DNA of 64,000 bases from Achromobacter spanius (GTDB taxonomy: Bacteria > Pseudomonadota > Gammaproteobacteria > Burkholderiales > Burkholderiaceae_B). Positions 1 to 8,901 of this stretch are shown one piece after another (within the stretch, counting starts at the first letter, position 1; each line of letters opens with the position of its first letter). The stretch lies in assembly GCF_002812705.1 (NCBI RefSeq), contig NZ_CP025030.1:1860001-1924000 (forward strand), given 5' to 3'. Under the pieces are notes generated by a model, which was not told the origin of the DNA, did no database searches, and saw only the letters and a program-made list of their open reading frames with translations. Both the position numbers and the translations under genes were made by a program.

Positions 1-1319
1 TGCAGGGCGTGCAGATCCGTGGACATCGGCCCCGAGAAGTCAGGCTTGTCCGACGTGCCGGCCGCGGCGGCGCGCAGTTCGTCCTGCGCGGTATTGCTCG
101 AGTGCACCAGCAGCAATCCGATACCCACACACAGGCCCAGCCACGCCACCACGGCGGCATGGCGCAGGAAGCGGCGCCAGTGGCGCCACCGCTCAACGGG
201 CTTCCACGCGTGCCGCTGCGCGGGCAAGGCATGGTTGAACAGGCCGGCGCTGAACCAGTCGGGCTGGCTGCGGTCGTTGCCGGCCGGCTGGCCGGTCAGG
301 AACAAGCCCTGCATCAACGGCGTTTCGGCATAGGGCGTTGCCTGGAACGCCGGCCGCATCACCTTGGCAAGCTGCCGTGCCAACGGCACCAGCCGCTCCG
401 GCAGGCCGAAGACTTCTGGCGCGGGCCGGCCGTGCACGCCTTGCAGCACACGCAGATCGAACATCCGGTGCACGATGTTGTTGAAGGCATCGTTGATGAA
501 CTGTCCGACGCTGGCGGCAGGCACGGGGTTCACGAAGCCCATCGCCTGGTTGGTCAGGTCGGGCCCCAGGCTTTTTGCCCAGGCGGCGAAGCCCGGCAGC
601 AGCTGGCAGTCGGTCAAGACGACATACACGGGAATGCGCGCATCGTAGATGCGGGTCAGCTCATCAAGGCGCTTGCGCAGTCCCTGGCCCGTCTCGTTCA
701 GATCGGCATCGCTGCCGCTGGTCAGCCACGCCGCGTTGAAGGCCAGGATCAGGCCGTTCAAGGGTTCGCGGCGGCGCGTGCGCATCATCCAGTGCAGCAA
801 ACGGCGCCATTTCGGCGAATCAGGCGCCTTGTGCTCTTCGCCTATCGTTTCGGTGGGATCCAGCACGACGCCGTTGCGCAGCAGCCACCATTGCAGTTCG
901 GCCGGGTCGTCGCCTCGGGCCTGTACCGGTGCCGCGCCCGCCGCGCGGCGCAGCAGTTCGGTTCTGGCTGCGTCGTGGGGGCCCAGCACCATGTACCAGG
1001 GCAGCACATACAGCGGCGATCCGAAGCGCGACAGGCGCGATTGCTTCAGCGCGCTCAAGCCCGCGCGCCAGTCCATGTCCAGCCGTTCGGTGTTGACGGT
1101 GACGCTGCCGACGGGGCGCGCCAGGCGCCGCCTTAGCCGCCAGGCCAGCCATAGGCCGCGCAGCCAGCGCAGCAGCACAAGGCCGATCAGTACGCCCAGG
1201 AACAGGGCGATGGAGCGCCAGAGAGGCCAGCCCAGGTACAGGCCCAGCACCCAGCACCCCAGTGCCAGCAGTAGCAGCCCCAACAGCCAGGCGATCGCGA
1301 CAAGCAGTTTTTTGATCAT
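1..1319 (-). CDS. tssM: TssM (IcmF) T6SS inner-membrane protein, 3' end cut by window edge
   Basis: Largest protein of the T6SS envelope complex, which joins TssL to the TssJ lipoprotein. The 439 visible residues hold two N-terminal membrane helices (about residues 4-30 and 35-55), a cytoplasmic domain, and a third helix (about 388-405) where the periplasmic part begins; the rest lies beyond position 1. The usual P-loop position reads GPHDAART (residues 113-120), and the usual TKxD site reads TDCQ (236-239), so nucleotide binding looks lost. The ATG at 1319 has no convincing Shine-Dalgarno sequence. It is separated from tssL by 79 bp that are mostly a pentanucleotide repeat. Identification is firm from topology, the LPWYxVxGP context and operon position. 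Confidence 0.93.
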   Translation of the reverse strand, partial: MIKKLLVAIAWLLGLLLLALGCWVLGLYLGWPLWRSIALFLGVLIGLVLLRWLRGLWLAWRLRRRLARPVGSVTVNTERLDMDWRAGLSALKQSRLSRFGSPLYVLPWYMVLGPHDAARTELLRRAAGAAPVQARGDDPAELQWWLLRNGVVLDPTETIGEEHKAPDSPKWRRLLHWMMRTRRREPLNGLILAFNAAWLTSGSDADLNETGQGLRKRLDELTRIYDARIPVYVVLTDCQLLPGFAAWAKSLGPDLTNQAMGFVNPVPAASVGQFINDAFNNIVHRMFDLRVLQGVHGRPAPEVFGLPERLVPLARQLAKVMRPAFQATPYAETPLMQGLFLTGQPAGNDRSQPDWFSAGLFNHALPAQRHAWKPVERWRHWRRFLRHAAVVAWLGLCVGIGLLLVHSSNTAQDELRAAAAGTSDKPDFSGPMSTDLHAL

Positions 1320-1347
1320 TGCACAGACAGCAGCGTTAGCATTTCGA

Positions 1348-1403
1348 GTCAGGTCAGGTCAGGTCAGGTCAGGTCAGGTCAGGTCAGGTCAGGTCAGGTC
1401 AGG
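1348..1403. repeat. Pentanucleotide tandem repeat, about 11 copies of AGGTC
   Basis: An uninterrupted run of the 5-bp unit AGGTC (ten perfect copies at 1351-1400 plus flanking partial units). On the coding (minus) strand it reads CCTGA, so every frame meets a TGA within 15 bases. The tssL stop (1399-1401) lies in the first coding-strand unit. Copy number therefore alters the tssL-tssM spacer and not either protein. Confidence 0.98.
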
Positions 1404-2082
1404 AGCGGGTGGCGGTGGGCACGGCTACCTGCGCCGCCTCGCCCGCAACGCGATAGTCCAGGTACAGGTACAAGCCCAGCAGCAGGCACAAGGGCACGAC
1501 CACCAGGAAAAAGGTCGCCAGCGACGGCCCGATACCGCGGCGGTAGGGCGCCACTTTTCGCGCGCGGCCGCTCGCCTGCGGGAACAGCGGCAGGCTGGGA
1601 TCCAGCGGCGACATGCGGCGTTCTTCGGCGATGCGTGCCAGCAGGGCCGCGCGGTACTCAGCGAGTTCGGCGGGCGGACGATGCGTGTAGCGGCCGCTGA
1701 AGCCGGCCAGCAAAGCCAGGCCGTAGACCTCGCGCACTTCGACGGCGTCATCGGGCAGGGCCTCGAGCTTTTCGAAGAACGCCACACCCGCTCGTGTCGT
1801 CGAGAAGTAATGGCGCTGCAGGGGCGCCAGCCGCCAGGACGAACTGGCCGCCCAGTCGCGCGACATCGCCAGTTCGTCGATCCAGGCAACCACGGCGAAC
1901 AGGCTGGCCTGCGCGTCGGCGGCGGTGAAACCATGGGCCTGCACGCGCTCGACCGCGGCGTCCAACGACGCCTTCAGTTGCCCGCGCACCACTTCGGCGT
2001 CAGGCGTTGCGTCGGTGCCCGCGCCGGTGATTGCCGTGCGGGCCAACTCCATGGAGGCAATCCAGATATTGCTCAGGCGCAC
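1399..2082 (-). CDS. tssL: TssL (DotU family) T6SS inner-membrane protein
   Basis: Forms the inner-membrane part of the T6SS trans-envelope complex with TssM. The 227 residues have the DotU layout: an all-helical cytoplasmic domain, then one C-terminal membrane helix (about 187-210) and a very short tail, so it is tail-anchored with no peptidoglycan-binding extension. The start is GTG at 2082, with AAGGA seven bases upstream overlapping the end of tssK; the gap to tssK is 4 bp. The stop codon sits at the edge of the CCTGA repeat, so the last codons border a mutable sequence. Confidence 0.95.
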   Translation of the reverse strand: MRLSNIWIASMELARTAITGAGTDATPDAEVVRGQLKASLDAAVERVQAHGFTAADAQASLFAVVAWIDELAMSRDWAASSSWRLAPLQRHYFSTTRAGVAFFEKLEALPDDAVEVREVYGLALLAGFSGRYTHRPPAELAEYRAALLARIAEERRMSPLDPSLPLFPQASGRARKVAPYRRGIGPSLATFFLVVVPLCLLLGLYLYLDYRVAGEAAQVAVPTATRS

Positions 2083-2086
2083 GTTG

Positions 2087-3481
2087 CTATCCTTTGATCA
2101 CGATCAGTTCAAGCCGCAGGTCCGGCGGCGGCTCCGGCAGCGACAGGGACAGGCGGCCATCACGAACGACGGCATCCCAGCCGTCCGACAGGCTTTCGAT
2201 ACGGAAATACGCGCTGCCGGCACGGCGGGGCATGCCCAGCGGCAGCGTCTGCAGCGGAATGATCTCGATGCCGGGCAGCGACCGCGTTACCAGTGTTTCG
2301 ATCTCGTCGGGGATTCCCAGCTTGGCTTCCAGCACCATGTGTTCGGCCAATTCCTTAGGCTCCAGGCCGCTGCGCGCCATCAGGTAATAGCGATGGCGGG
2401 GGCCGAAGAACGCGGCCGGCATGTCGGCGCGGTAGAGATTGCCCGCGGCGCCGTCCTGCTCGAAATGCACCAGCATCTCGGGCCCGATCGTGATTTCGTT
2501 CAGCAGGCGGCGCACCAGGTCCAGCACGCCCATGAACACGGATCCGATATCGGTGTGCTTGTAGGGCGCCACCAATTGGCGGTTGTCCCGCGTTTCGCCC
2601 AGCAGGTCGCAATAGTCCGAGAACGTGCTCAGCTCGCCCGCCAACTGGCGCAGCACGCCATAGACGGCCCAGGGATGGGTCTGCGCAGCTTCGACCAGGT
2701 GCGTAATCTGCGGTCCGTAGCGGTTCAGGACGGACAGGGCCAGCACCGGGCCGAACTGGCCATCCTCGCCGGAGCGGTTGGCAATGGGCTGCTTGAAGAC
2801 TTCAAGCTGCCGGGCGCGTCCGATGACTTCGTCGCGCAATTCCATCAGCATGTGTTGCAGCGACGTGGACGCGGCCAGGTTCAGGCAGGGCGGCACGAAG
2901 CGGGGTGCCAGCCTGACGACCTCGCCATCCTGTTCCAGGCGCGCCAGGGGCATCAGGTCGTAATCGCCCAGCGCGCCGATCTCTTCTTCCCAGAACAGGC
3001 GCAGCACATACGTCATCAGCGTCACGCGTCCCGACGGGCCGCTCGCATAACGGTCGGGCACCTGTTGCGGATCGGCCGGCGCCACCAGCCGCGCTTCGGC
3101 CCGCGCCGCGTCGTCCAGGTTCTCGTATTTCTGTACGCTGGGCTGGTCCACCACATGACGGCGCAGGCCCACGTACAGCGTGCGCGGGCCTTGCGAGAAT
3201 TCGGCCAGCTCGAAGCGCCGCGATTCGATGCGGGCATTGCCGGGGATTTCGGTCAGCGTTCCGTCCTGCCAGCGCAGGGCCATGTGGTCCACCACCACCT
3301 GCCGCGCGGCCAGGGCGGCTTCATTGATTTCCAGCGCGCCAAAACCCCAGCACCACGGCGCGGTCAGCTCGACCTGCCGTGCCAGGAGTCGTTCGGTCCA
3401 GGCGTCCTGGTACTGGAAATGATGGGGCTGCAGGAACAGGCCCTGATGCCAGAACAGTGGTTGTTTCAGATGCGTGCTCAT
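2087..3481 (-). CDS. tssK: TssK T6SS baseplate protein
   Basis: Trimeric cytoplasmic adaptor linking the T6SS baseplate (TssEFG-VgrG) to the TssLM membrane complex. The 464 residues begin with the characteristic family opening (PLFWHQGLFLQPHHFQ at 8-23) and match the usual length near 445-465. It lies 16 bp after tssJ and 4 bp before tssL, the common J-K-L-M order. Nothing unusual is seen. Confidence 0.97.
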   Translation of the reverse strand: MSTHLKQPLFWHQGLFLQPHHFQYQDAWTERLLARQVELTAPWCWGFGALEINEAALAARQVVVDHMALRWQDGTLTEIPGNARIESRRFELAEFSQGPRTLYVGLRRHVVDQPSVQKYENLDDAARAEARLVAPADPQQVPDRYASGPSGRVTLMTYVLRLFWEEEIGALGDYDLMPLARLEQDGEVVRLAPRFVPPCLNLAASTSLQHMLMELRDEVIGRARQLEVFKQPIANRSGEDGQFGPVLALSVLNRYGPQITHLVEAAQTHPWAVYGVLRQLAGELSTFSDYCDLLGETRDNRQLVAPYKHTDIGSVFMGVLDLVRRLLNEITIGPEMLVHFEQDGAAGNLYRADMPAAFFGPRHRYYLMARSGLEPKELAEHMVLEAKLGIPDEIETLVTRSLPGIEIIPLQTLPLGMPRRAGSAYFRIESLSDGWDAVVRDGRLSLSLPEPPPDLRLELIVIKG

Positions 3482-3497
3482 GCTTTGCGGGGGCGGT

Positions 3498-4172
3498 TCA
3501 TTGTTTGGCCGGCGTATTGCCGGAGGCGGGCGTCGTCGCGGGGGGCGTCACCAGTCCGCCGACGGGGCGGGTGGGCGTGACGGGCGGCGTACGGGTGCCG
3601 ACTGCTTGGAGAATGCCGTCGGCGCCCAGGAGTAGTTCGATCTTCAAGGGCTCGGGCGACGCGTTGCGTGTCTTGACCACGATGCCGCTGGAATCCACTT
3701 CGACGCCGATGCGGTACAGCCGTGCGCTGCGCGTCGGGTCCAGGTGGAAGTAACCGGCCACCAGCCCCACGTACTTGGCCTTTTCGACACGCGGTAGCGT
3801 GACCGTGCGGTTTTCGCCGGGCGACACGAACACGCGGTCGAGCGACAGCAGGCCCTTGGGCGGGGTGTCGGCCAGCAGCAGCGTGGACATCTTGGCGGAA
3901 TTGGCGGCGTAGGGGGCGAACGCGCTGGGATCTTCCATCTGCACCACCGACAGCGCCAGCGTATGCGGCTGGTCGGTCGACTGGTTCAACTTCGGGTCCG
4001 CTTCAATGGCAAGCTGCACGCCGTCGGCCGCATACGTCCACTTCAGCGCCTTGAGCGCATCCTCTTCCGACGTGCCGCCCATCATGCTGTTCAAGGAACT
4101 GCACGATGCCAGCGCAGCGCTGCACAGCACGATGGACAACAAACGCGGAATCGAAGCCTGGAGCTTGAGCAT
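3498..4172 (-). CDS. tssJ: TssJ T6SS outer-membrane lipoprotein
   Basis: Anchors the T6SS envelope complex in the outer membrane by contacting the TssM periplasmic domain. The ATG at 4172 is preceded by GAGGAAAG and opens a signal peptide with lipobox L21-A22-S23-C24. A longer frame upstream overlaps the PAAR-like gene and has no signal peptide, so it was rejected. At 224 residues it is slightly longer than classical TssJ because of a Pro/Thr/Gly-rich C-terminal tail (last 35 residues), which is probably disordered. It follows the PAAR-like gene by 11 bp. Confidence 0.93.
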   Translation of the reverse strand: MLKLQASIPRLLSIVLCSAALASCSSLNSMMGGTSEEDALKALKWTYAADGVQLAIEADPKLNQSTDQPHTLALSVVQMEDPSAFAPYAANSAKMSTLLLADTPPKGLLSLDRVFVSPGENRTVTLPRVEKAKYVGLVAGYFHLDPTRSARLYRIGVEVDSSGIVVKTRNASPEPLKIELLLGADGILQAVGTRTPPVTPTRPVGGLVTPPATTPASGNTPAKQ

Positions 4173-4183
4173 GGCGGCTTTCC

Positions 4184-4588
4184 TCAACTTACCAGCATCA
4201 CGATCACCTGGCTGGGCGCAGCCACGATACCGACCGTGTTGTTGGCATTCTGCGTGGTCATGCAGGTCAGGCGCACGCCCGGCGGCCCGCCCACCATGAC
4301 CTTCATGCTGCCGGTCACGAACGCGGCCTCGCCCATGATTTCGCCGCAGGCCACCCCGCCGCCCGCCACGCCGCCCTGGTCGCCGTTGCTGAGCATGATG
4401 GTGCTGGCCTGGTTCAGCGCCGGCATGCCGCCAACCAGCACGTTCTCGACGATGCCTCCCGGGTCGGCCATGTCGCTCATGGCGATGTTGGGGTAGGGCA
4501 TCGGAATCGGCGAAGGCACCGCGGGCGTCAGACAAACGTCGGGCACGGTTGCCGTGGTCATCGCGCCGGCGTTATTCAGCATGAACAT
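4184..4588 (-). CDS. DUF4150 PAAR-like spike-tip protein
   Basis: A 134-residue Gly/Ala/Val-rich protein of the DUF4150 (PAAR-like) family. It opens with a short MFMLNNAGAMT-type segment and contains conserved Cys in PDVCLTP, GVACGE and LTCMTT. PAAR-like proteins cap the VgrG spike and bring effectors to it. There is no C-terminal toxin domain, so any effector would be carried non-covalently. It follows DUF3540 (12 bp gap), and DUF2169, DUF3540 and DUF4150 genes commonly travel together as T6SS loading modules. Confidence 0.88.
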   Translation of the reverse strand: MFMLNNAGAMTTATVPDVCLTPAVPSPIPMPYPNIAMSDMADPGGIVENVLVGGMPALNQASTIMLSNGDQGGVAGGGVACGEIMGEAAFVTGSMKVMVGGPPGVRLTCMTTQNANNTVGIVAAPSQVIVMLVS

Positions 4589-4600
4589 GGCTTTCTCCTT

Positions 4601-5293
4601 TCAACCTATCTGTACCGAGTCGGCATCCACCGCCACCCGGTCGCGTGCTTTCAGGTCGGCCGTTGCGGCATGCACCGACCAGTCCTCGTTGACGACGGTG
4701 CGCTGCGACCCGGTCGTGACGTCATCATGTCCGGCGACGCGGCGTACGCTCTGCCCCAGATGCACTTCGGCGCGGCCAGAGATTTCCATGCGCTCGACGC
4801 TGACGTCATTGCGTGTGTTCCAGTGCGTGTGCGCGTTGTCGCCCGCGACGCGCAGGGTGTGGCAACGGAGATCGGCTTCGTCCAAGGTCACCGTGGCGTG
4901 CGCCGCATTGACTTCCAGGGCGGGGCCGGCGTCCAGCGCCATGCCGTCGGCCGCCTGGATCGACAACTTTCCTTCGGGCAGCGACAACTGCAAATCGCCC
5001 GGCACTTCCACTCGGGCGGCGGATGCCGGCGCGCCGCGTTCGAGTACGGTCAGGATGTAGCCCTGGCCCGCGGCCAGGCTGACCAGCGCGATGTCGCCGA
5101 CTTCGGGTTGCAGCAGGCAGCCGGCGGCAGGGGTGACCCAGATGGCGCCGGCACCGGTCAGCGCGGCGTAGCGGCGACCGTCGCGCATGACTAGCCGCGC
5201 GTGGTGCAGACGGGCGCCCTGGTCCGGCGAATAGGCAGGCGCGGCGTCAGGCTGGCTAACGGCCGGGTCCGACGCGGGATTAGGATGGTTCAT
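4601..5293 (-). CDS. DUF3540 T6SS-associated protein
   Basis: A 230-residue cytoplasmic protein of the DUF3540 family found beside VgrG, DUF2169 and DUF4150 genes. After about 25 low-complexity residues there is a beta-rich domain (RLHHARLVMRDGRRYAAL onwards). The C-terminal half is repetitive beta strand (alternating V/L with D/A), ending AVDADSVQIG. This ending resembles the end of the local VgrG and suggests a spike-like beta helix. The biochemical role is unknown; the context says cargo loading or spike assembly. It lies 21 bp after the pentapeptide gene. Confidence 0.82.
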   Translation of the reverse strand: MNHPNPASDPAVSQPDAAPAYSPDQGARLHHARLVMRDGRRYAALTGAGAIWVTPAAGCLLQPEVGDIALVSLAAGQGYILTVLERGAPASAARVEVPGDLQLSLPEGKLSIQAADGMALDAGPALEVNAAHATVTLDEADLRCHTLRVAGDNAHTHWNTRNDVSVERMEISGRAEVHLGQSVRRVAGHDDVTTGSQRTVVNEDWSVHAATADLKARDRVAVDADSVQIG

Positions 5294-5314
5294 CGAGTGT
5301 CCAATGGCATCGGG

Positions 5315-6265
5315 TTAGACGGGGGGGCGCCACAATTCGGCGGCCCGCAATTCGGGGTCATCGCGACGGACGTTTTCAAGCACGGTTTCGCGCCATGAGG
5401 CATCGGGCAGTTCGACGGCGTGCAGGCGCGCGCCCGTCAGGTCGGCGCGCGCAAAATCCGCATGCGCGACCCGCAGGTGCGACAGGTCGGCGTCCATCAA
5501 CTTCGATTCGCCGAACGATATTCCCGTGGAATTGGCGGCCTGAAAGCGGGCGCCCTGCAACGACGCTCGCGCGAAGCTGGCTTTGTCCAGACGTGCCTGG
5601 TCGAAGATGGCGCCATCCAGCATCGCGCCATCAAAGCGGGCGTTCTGCAGCGCGGCTTGGTAGAAAGACACACCCGGCGCCACCAGCCCGCTGAAATCGA
5701 CATCGGCGGCCTGGACGCGGTTGAAGGAGCATTGCGCCAACACGGCGCCAGCCAGCGTGGAGCCCGTCAGTTTGCTGTCCGGCAGGTGGCTTTGCCGCCA
5801 GACCGCGCCCGAAAGATCCAGGCCGGACAGGTCGCAGCGCGACAGCCATGCCTTGTCCACCTTGGCCGTTCTCATCCGGGCGCCCGGGAATGCCGTGTTC
5901 TGGGCGGCCAAGCGGGTCAGTTCAGCAAGGTGGAAATCCGCGTCCTGCCACACGCAGTCCATCATCCAGACCTTGATGGCCTTGGTCTCGCGCCACGACA
6001 CCGCATGGCCGCTGCAGGCGGTGAAGGACGCCCCATCCAGCGCCACGCCGTCCAGGCTCACCTCGTCAAGCCGGCAACGGTTCCAGACCGTCTTGCGCAT
6101 GTCGGCGCTATCGAAGCGAGCGCCACGCGCGTCCAGGTTGGCCAGGCGCAGACCGGACAGGTCAGCATTGCGGAAATCGACGCCGGCCAGCGCGTCGGGC
6201 GCCAGCCGTTCGCCCGCGCGCAGCGCTTGCAGCAGCGACTCGCGATTCTGGGTCGCGTCACTCAC
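5315..6265 (-). CDS. Pentapeptide-repeat protein of the T6SS vgrG module
   Basis: The 316 residues are made almost entirely of A(D/N)LxX-type pentapeptides from about residue 25 to 300, which predicts a right-handed quadrilateral beta helix. No enzymatic domain or signal peptide is seen. The start is GTG at 6265, overlapping the end of the DUF2169 gene by 8 bp, so the two are translationally coupled. Its repeats resemble the C-terminal half of the upstream protein, which suggests duplication or splitting of one ancestor. It could be a structural loading factor or the delivered cargo; the sequence does not decide. Confidence 0.85.
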   Translation of the reverse strand: MSDATQNRESLLQALRAGERLAPDALAGVDFRNADLSGLRLANLDARGARFDSADMRKTVWNRCRLDEVSLDGVALDGASFTACSGHAVSWRETKAIKVWMMDCVWQDADFHLAELTRLAAQNTAFPGARMRTAKVDKAWLSRCDLSGLDLSGAVWRQSHLPDSKLTGSTLAGAVLAQCSFNRVQAADVDFSGLVAPGVSFYQAALQNARFDGAMLDGAIFDQARLDKASFARASLQGARFQAANSTGISFGESKLMDADLSHLRVAHADFARADLTGARLHAVELPDASWRETVLENVRRDDPELRAAELWRPPV

Positions 6266-8897
6266 GGCCGTAATCCTCCAGCAGGCGGCAGCGCGTCAGC
6301 AGGGCCTGGTCCAGTTGCACGCCTTGCGCGGTCGCAGTGCGGGTGTCGGCCGCGTGCAGGTTGGCGCCGGTCAGGTCCACGTCCTGCAGCACCACCTGGC
6401 GCAGCCGGGCCTTCATCAGGTTCGCTCCGCGCCAGCTGGCCTGCTCGATGCGGCTGCCCGTGAAGTCGCAGACGCGCGCCACCAGATGCCAGGCGTCGGT
6501 GCCCGACAGGTCGCAATTCTTCAGGAATCCGCGGTCCATGTGCGTCTCGCGCAGCGTGGCCTTGCCCAGGTTCGTATCCTGCAGGCTGGCCCTGTCCAAC
6601 AGCGCGCGGTTCAGGTTGGCGCGGCGTAGATCGGTGCCCTTCAGCGTGCGCAGTTGAGCCATGCTGGCGCCGTCGTAACGCGAACCCGCGGCCTGGCAGG
6701 TCATCAGGGTCGCGCCTTGCAGGTCGGCGCCATCCAGGGTGGCGTCCTCCAGCATGCACTTGCTGAACATGGCCTTGGGGAAGCGGCTTGATGCCGCGTC
6801 GATGCCAGCAAACCCGCACGCCGTAAAGCGCGCCTCCTGACCCTGGGCCTGGCGCAGAACCGCCTTGTTGAAGTCGCATTCCTTGGCCTGCGCCGCTGCC
6901 CATTCGGTGGCCGACAGATCGGCCTGGGTGAACACGCATTTCTCCAGGCGGGCTTGTGAAAAGTCCGCGCCGGGCAGCTTCGCCCCAGCCGCCTGGCACC
7001 CCTTCAGCAGGGCGCGGGGGAAACGGGCGCGGCCTAGTTGGGTGTCCCCAAGGTCGCAGTCCTCTAATTGGCAGTCGGTGAAATTGACGCCCTCCAGATT
7101 GGCGCCGCGCAGCACGCAACTCCGCAGCAGCGAGGTGCTGAGGTCCAAGCCGGCCAAGTCCACCCCGCTCAGGTCCAGCCCTTGCAGTTCGCACCATTGC
7201 GCCGAGGCGCGCCGCGCGTGGCGCCCAAGCAGGGCCTCGCGGTCCAGCGCGGTGCGCGGGCCGCGCGGCAGGGCTTCATCCGGCAAGGGCAGTGACGGCG
7301 GTTCCTGGGCCTGTAGCGCTTCCGCCTGCTTGGAGATTTTCTTGGCGTTCAGTTGCAGCGCGTCCATCTTGATCTGGAATGCCTGGTACCGTTCCATCAG
7401 CGCGGCCTTGGCGTCGGGCGGCAGCTTCATTTTTGCGACCGCATCGGCCGGGTCCAGCACGACGGGCGGCCGGGCACGCGAACGCGCCAGCGCAGCGTCG
7501 TAATCCAACCCGTGGGCGCGCCATTGTTCGCGCGTCTCGGCTTCGCCAGCGGCCAATGCGTCGGCCACGTACTGGCGCACGGCAGCCTTGAACGCCGTCG
7601 GTTCCTTGGGCCATTCGGGGGTCGGCAGCGCCAGCGTGTTGGGCGGGGCATCGCTTTGCGCCATCTTGGCTTGCAGTGACCCCAGGCCGTAGCGCTGCAT
7701 GGTCTGGTCGGTTTCGGCAATGGCCGATTGGCGGGTGTCGGCCAGGGTCTTGGCAACCGTCGCGCGATGCGCGGCCGCCGCCTTGCCCATCTCTTCGATC
7801 GCCTTGCCTGCCGCGGCCGTTTTCGCGGCGGCCTCGGGACCGGGCTCGGGCGCGGCCAGCGTTTGTGCTTGCGCCGGCGTAGCGGCTTCGCCGGCCTCTT
7901 GCCATATCAGCGCCCAATGCTGGGTGGGTTGCGGCGCTTCGCTCATGCGTTCGGTGAAGATGCCCAGGCCGAGCACGTCCTCCGCATCCTCGCGCCGCGT
8001 GGCGAATTCGCCCCGGTACAGCACCAGCACGCGCTCGTCGTTCGGCAGCAGCCAGACGGTGTCCAGGTCCAGCGGCAATTCCACGCGCCGCTCGGGCGCC
8101 GCATCGGTGCGCACCAGCACACGCGGCCGCAAGCCGGGCAGGGTGCCGCGTTGCAGCGGATGATCGGCGTGCATGTTCTCGGCGAACCAGCTTTCGTCGC
8201 CGCGCCAATAGCCTTCCTGGCATTGGTCTTGCGCGAAACGGTCGAACCAACGCGGGTCGGTATCGTCGGGCAACCAGGGCAGCCGTGCGCGCTGCCAGCG
8301 CTTGTCCAGCGTGCCTAGCCAGCGGATCTGTTCAGGCGCGCCCTGGGTCAGCACGCCCAGACTGGCCGGGCGCGGCACATCGCCTGGCCGCAACACCGGC
8401 GCGGCGGGGTCTTCGATATTGGGCAGGGCAACGCCGTCGGCCTGGTCCGCCTGGGCACAATGGCCACGGCCGTGCGGATTGGCCGCCCAGCCCTTGGCGC
8501 CGTAGGCGCGTGCCAGGCCGATGGGCATGTCGGTGTAAGGCTGCGGCGCGCTGGGCTGCCAGCCGGCAATGCCGCGCGACCAGTAGCGGTCGCCCAGCAC
8601 CAGCACCGATTTTTGCAGCTCGCCCACGCCGGCGCGCACGGTCAGCCCGGTAACGGGCCGGCCTTGCGGCGCCTTGGCCGCGCCGGCCACGCCAAAGCCG
8701 CCGCGCGTTTTTTTCTGCGCCAGGTCGAAGGGTTCGTCGGTGAAGAGCGCCGTCAGCGTTTTCCAGGCGTCCTGTTCCGACACGCGCGTGCCGTCCGCGC
8801 CGCAACAGTAGCCTACCGTGACGGTCAGGGACGACTGGCCCCCCCGGGATTGATATCCCAGCAGCAGCATGGCGTCGGCGGGTTTGTGCACGTGCAT
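6258..8897 (-). CDS. DUF2169 domain fused to a C-terminal pentapeptide-repeat domain
   Basis: An 879-residue two-part protein. Residues 1 to about 330 match the DUF2169 family (RPVTGLTVRAGVGELQKSVLVLGDRYW region), known as T6SS effector-loading adaptors linked to PAAR-like proteins. A helical Ala/Gln/Glu-rich linker (about 340-560) is followed by dense pentapeptide repeats (about 585-875). It starts 4 bp after the vgrG stop and overlaps the next gene. The fusion of an adaptor to a long beta helix is the notable point: the beta helix may measure out or hold cargo against the spike, but that is inference. Confidence 0.87.
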   Translation of the reverse strand: MHVHKPADAMLLLGYQSRGGQSSLTVTVGYCCGADGTRVSEQDAWKTLTALFTDEPFDLAQKKTRGGFGVAGAAKAPQGRPVTGLTVRAGVGELQKSVLVLGDRYWSRGIAGWQPSAPQPYTDMPIGLARAYGAKGWAANPHGRGHCAQADQADGVALPNIEDPAAPVLRPGDVPRPASLGVLTQGAPEQIRWLGTLDKRWQRARLPWLPDDTDPRWFDRFAQDQCQEGYWRGDESWFAENMHADHPLQRGTLPGLRPRVLVRTDAAPERRVELPLDLDTVWLLPNDERVLVLYRGEFATRREDAEDVLGLGIFTERMSEAPQPTQHWALIWQEAGEAATPAQAQTLAAPEPGPEAAAKTAAAGKAIEEMGKAAAAHRATVAKTLADTRQSAIAETDQTMQRYGLGSLQAKMAQSDAPPNTLALPTPEWPKEPTAFKAAVRQYVADALAAGEAETREQWRAHGLDYDAALARSRARPPVVLDPADAVAKMKLPPDAKAALMERYQAFQIKMDALQLNAKKISKQAEALQAQEPPSLPLPDEALPRGPRTALDREALLGRHARRASAQWCELQGLDLSGVDLAGLDLSTSLLRSCVLRGANLEGVNFTDCQLEDCDLGDTQLGRARFPRALLKGCQAAGAKLPGADFSQARLEKCVFTQADLSATEWAAAQAKECDFNKAVLRQAQGQEARFTACGFAGIDAASSRFPKAMFSKCMLEDATLDGADLQGATLMTCQAAGSRYDGASMAQLRTLKGTDLRRANLNRALLDRASLQDTNLGKATLRETHMDRGFLKNCDLSGTDAWHLVARVCDFTGSRIEQASWRGANLMKARLRQVVLQDVDLTGANLHAADTRTATAQGVQLDQALLTRCRLLEDYGRE

Positions 8898-8901
8898 GGC
8901 G

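Noticed and set aside
649..2097. Long plus-strand frame with SGQVR repeats across tssM/tssL
   Set aside because: Antisense to two confident T6SS genes; the repeat peptide is only the pentanucleotide array read in an open frame.
4173..4535. 121-residue extension of TssJ
   Set aside because: It overlaps the PAAR-like gene and would remove the signal peptide and lipobox.
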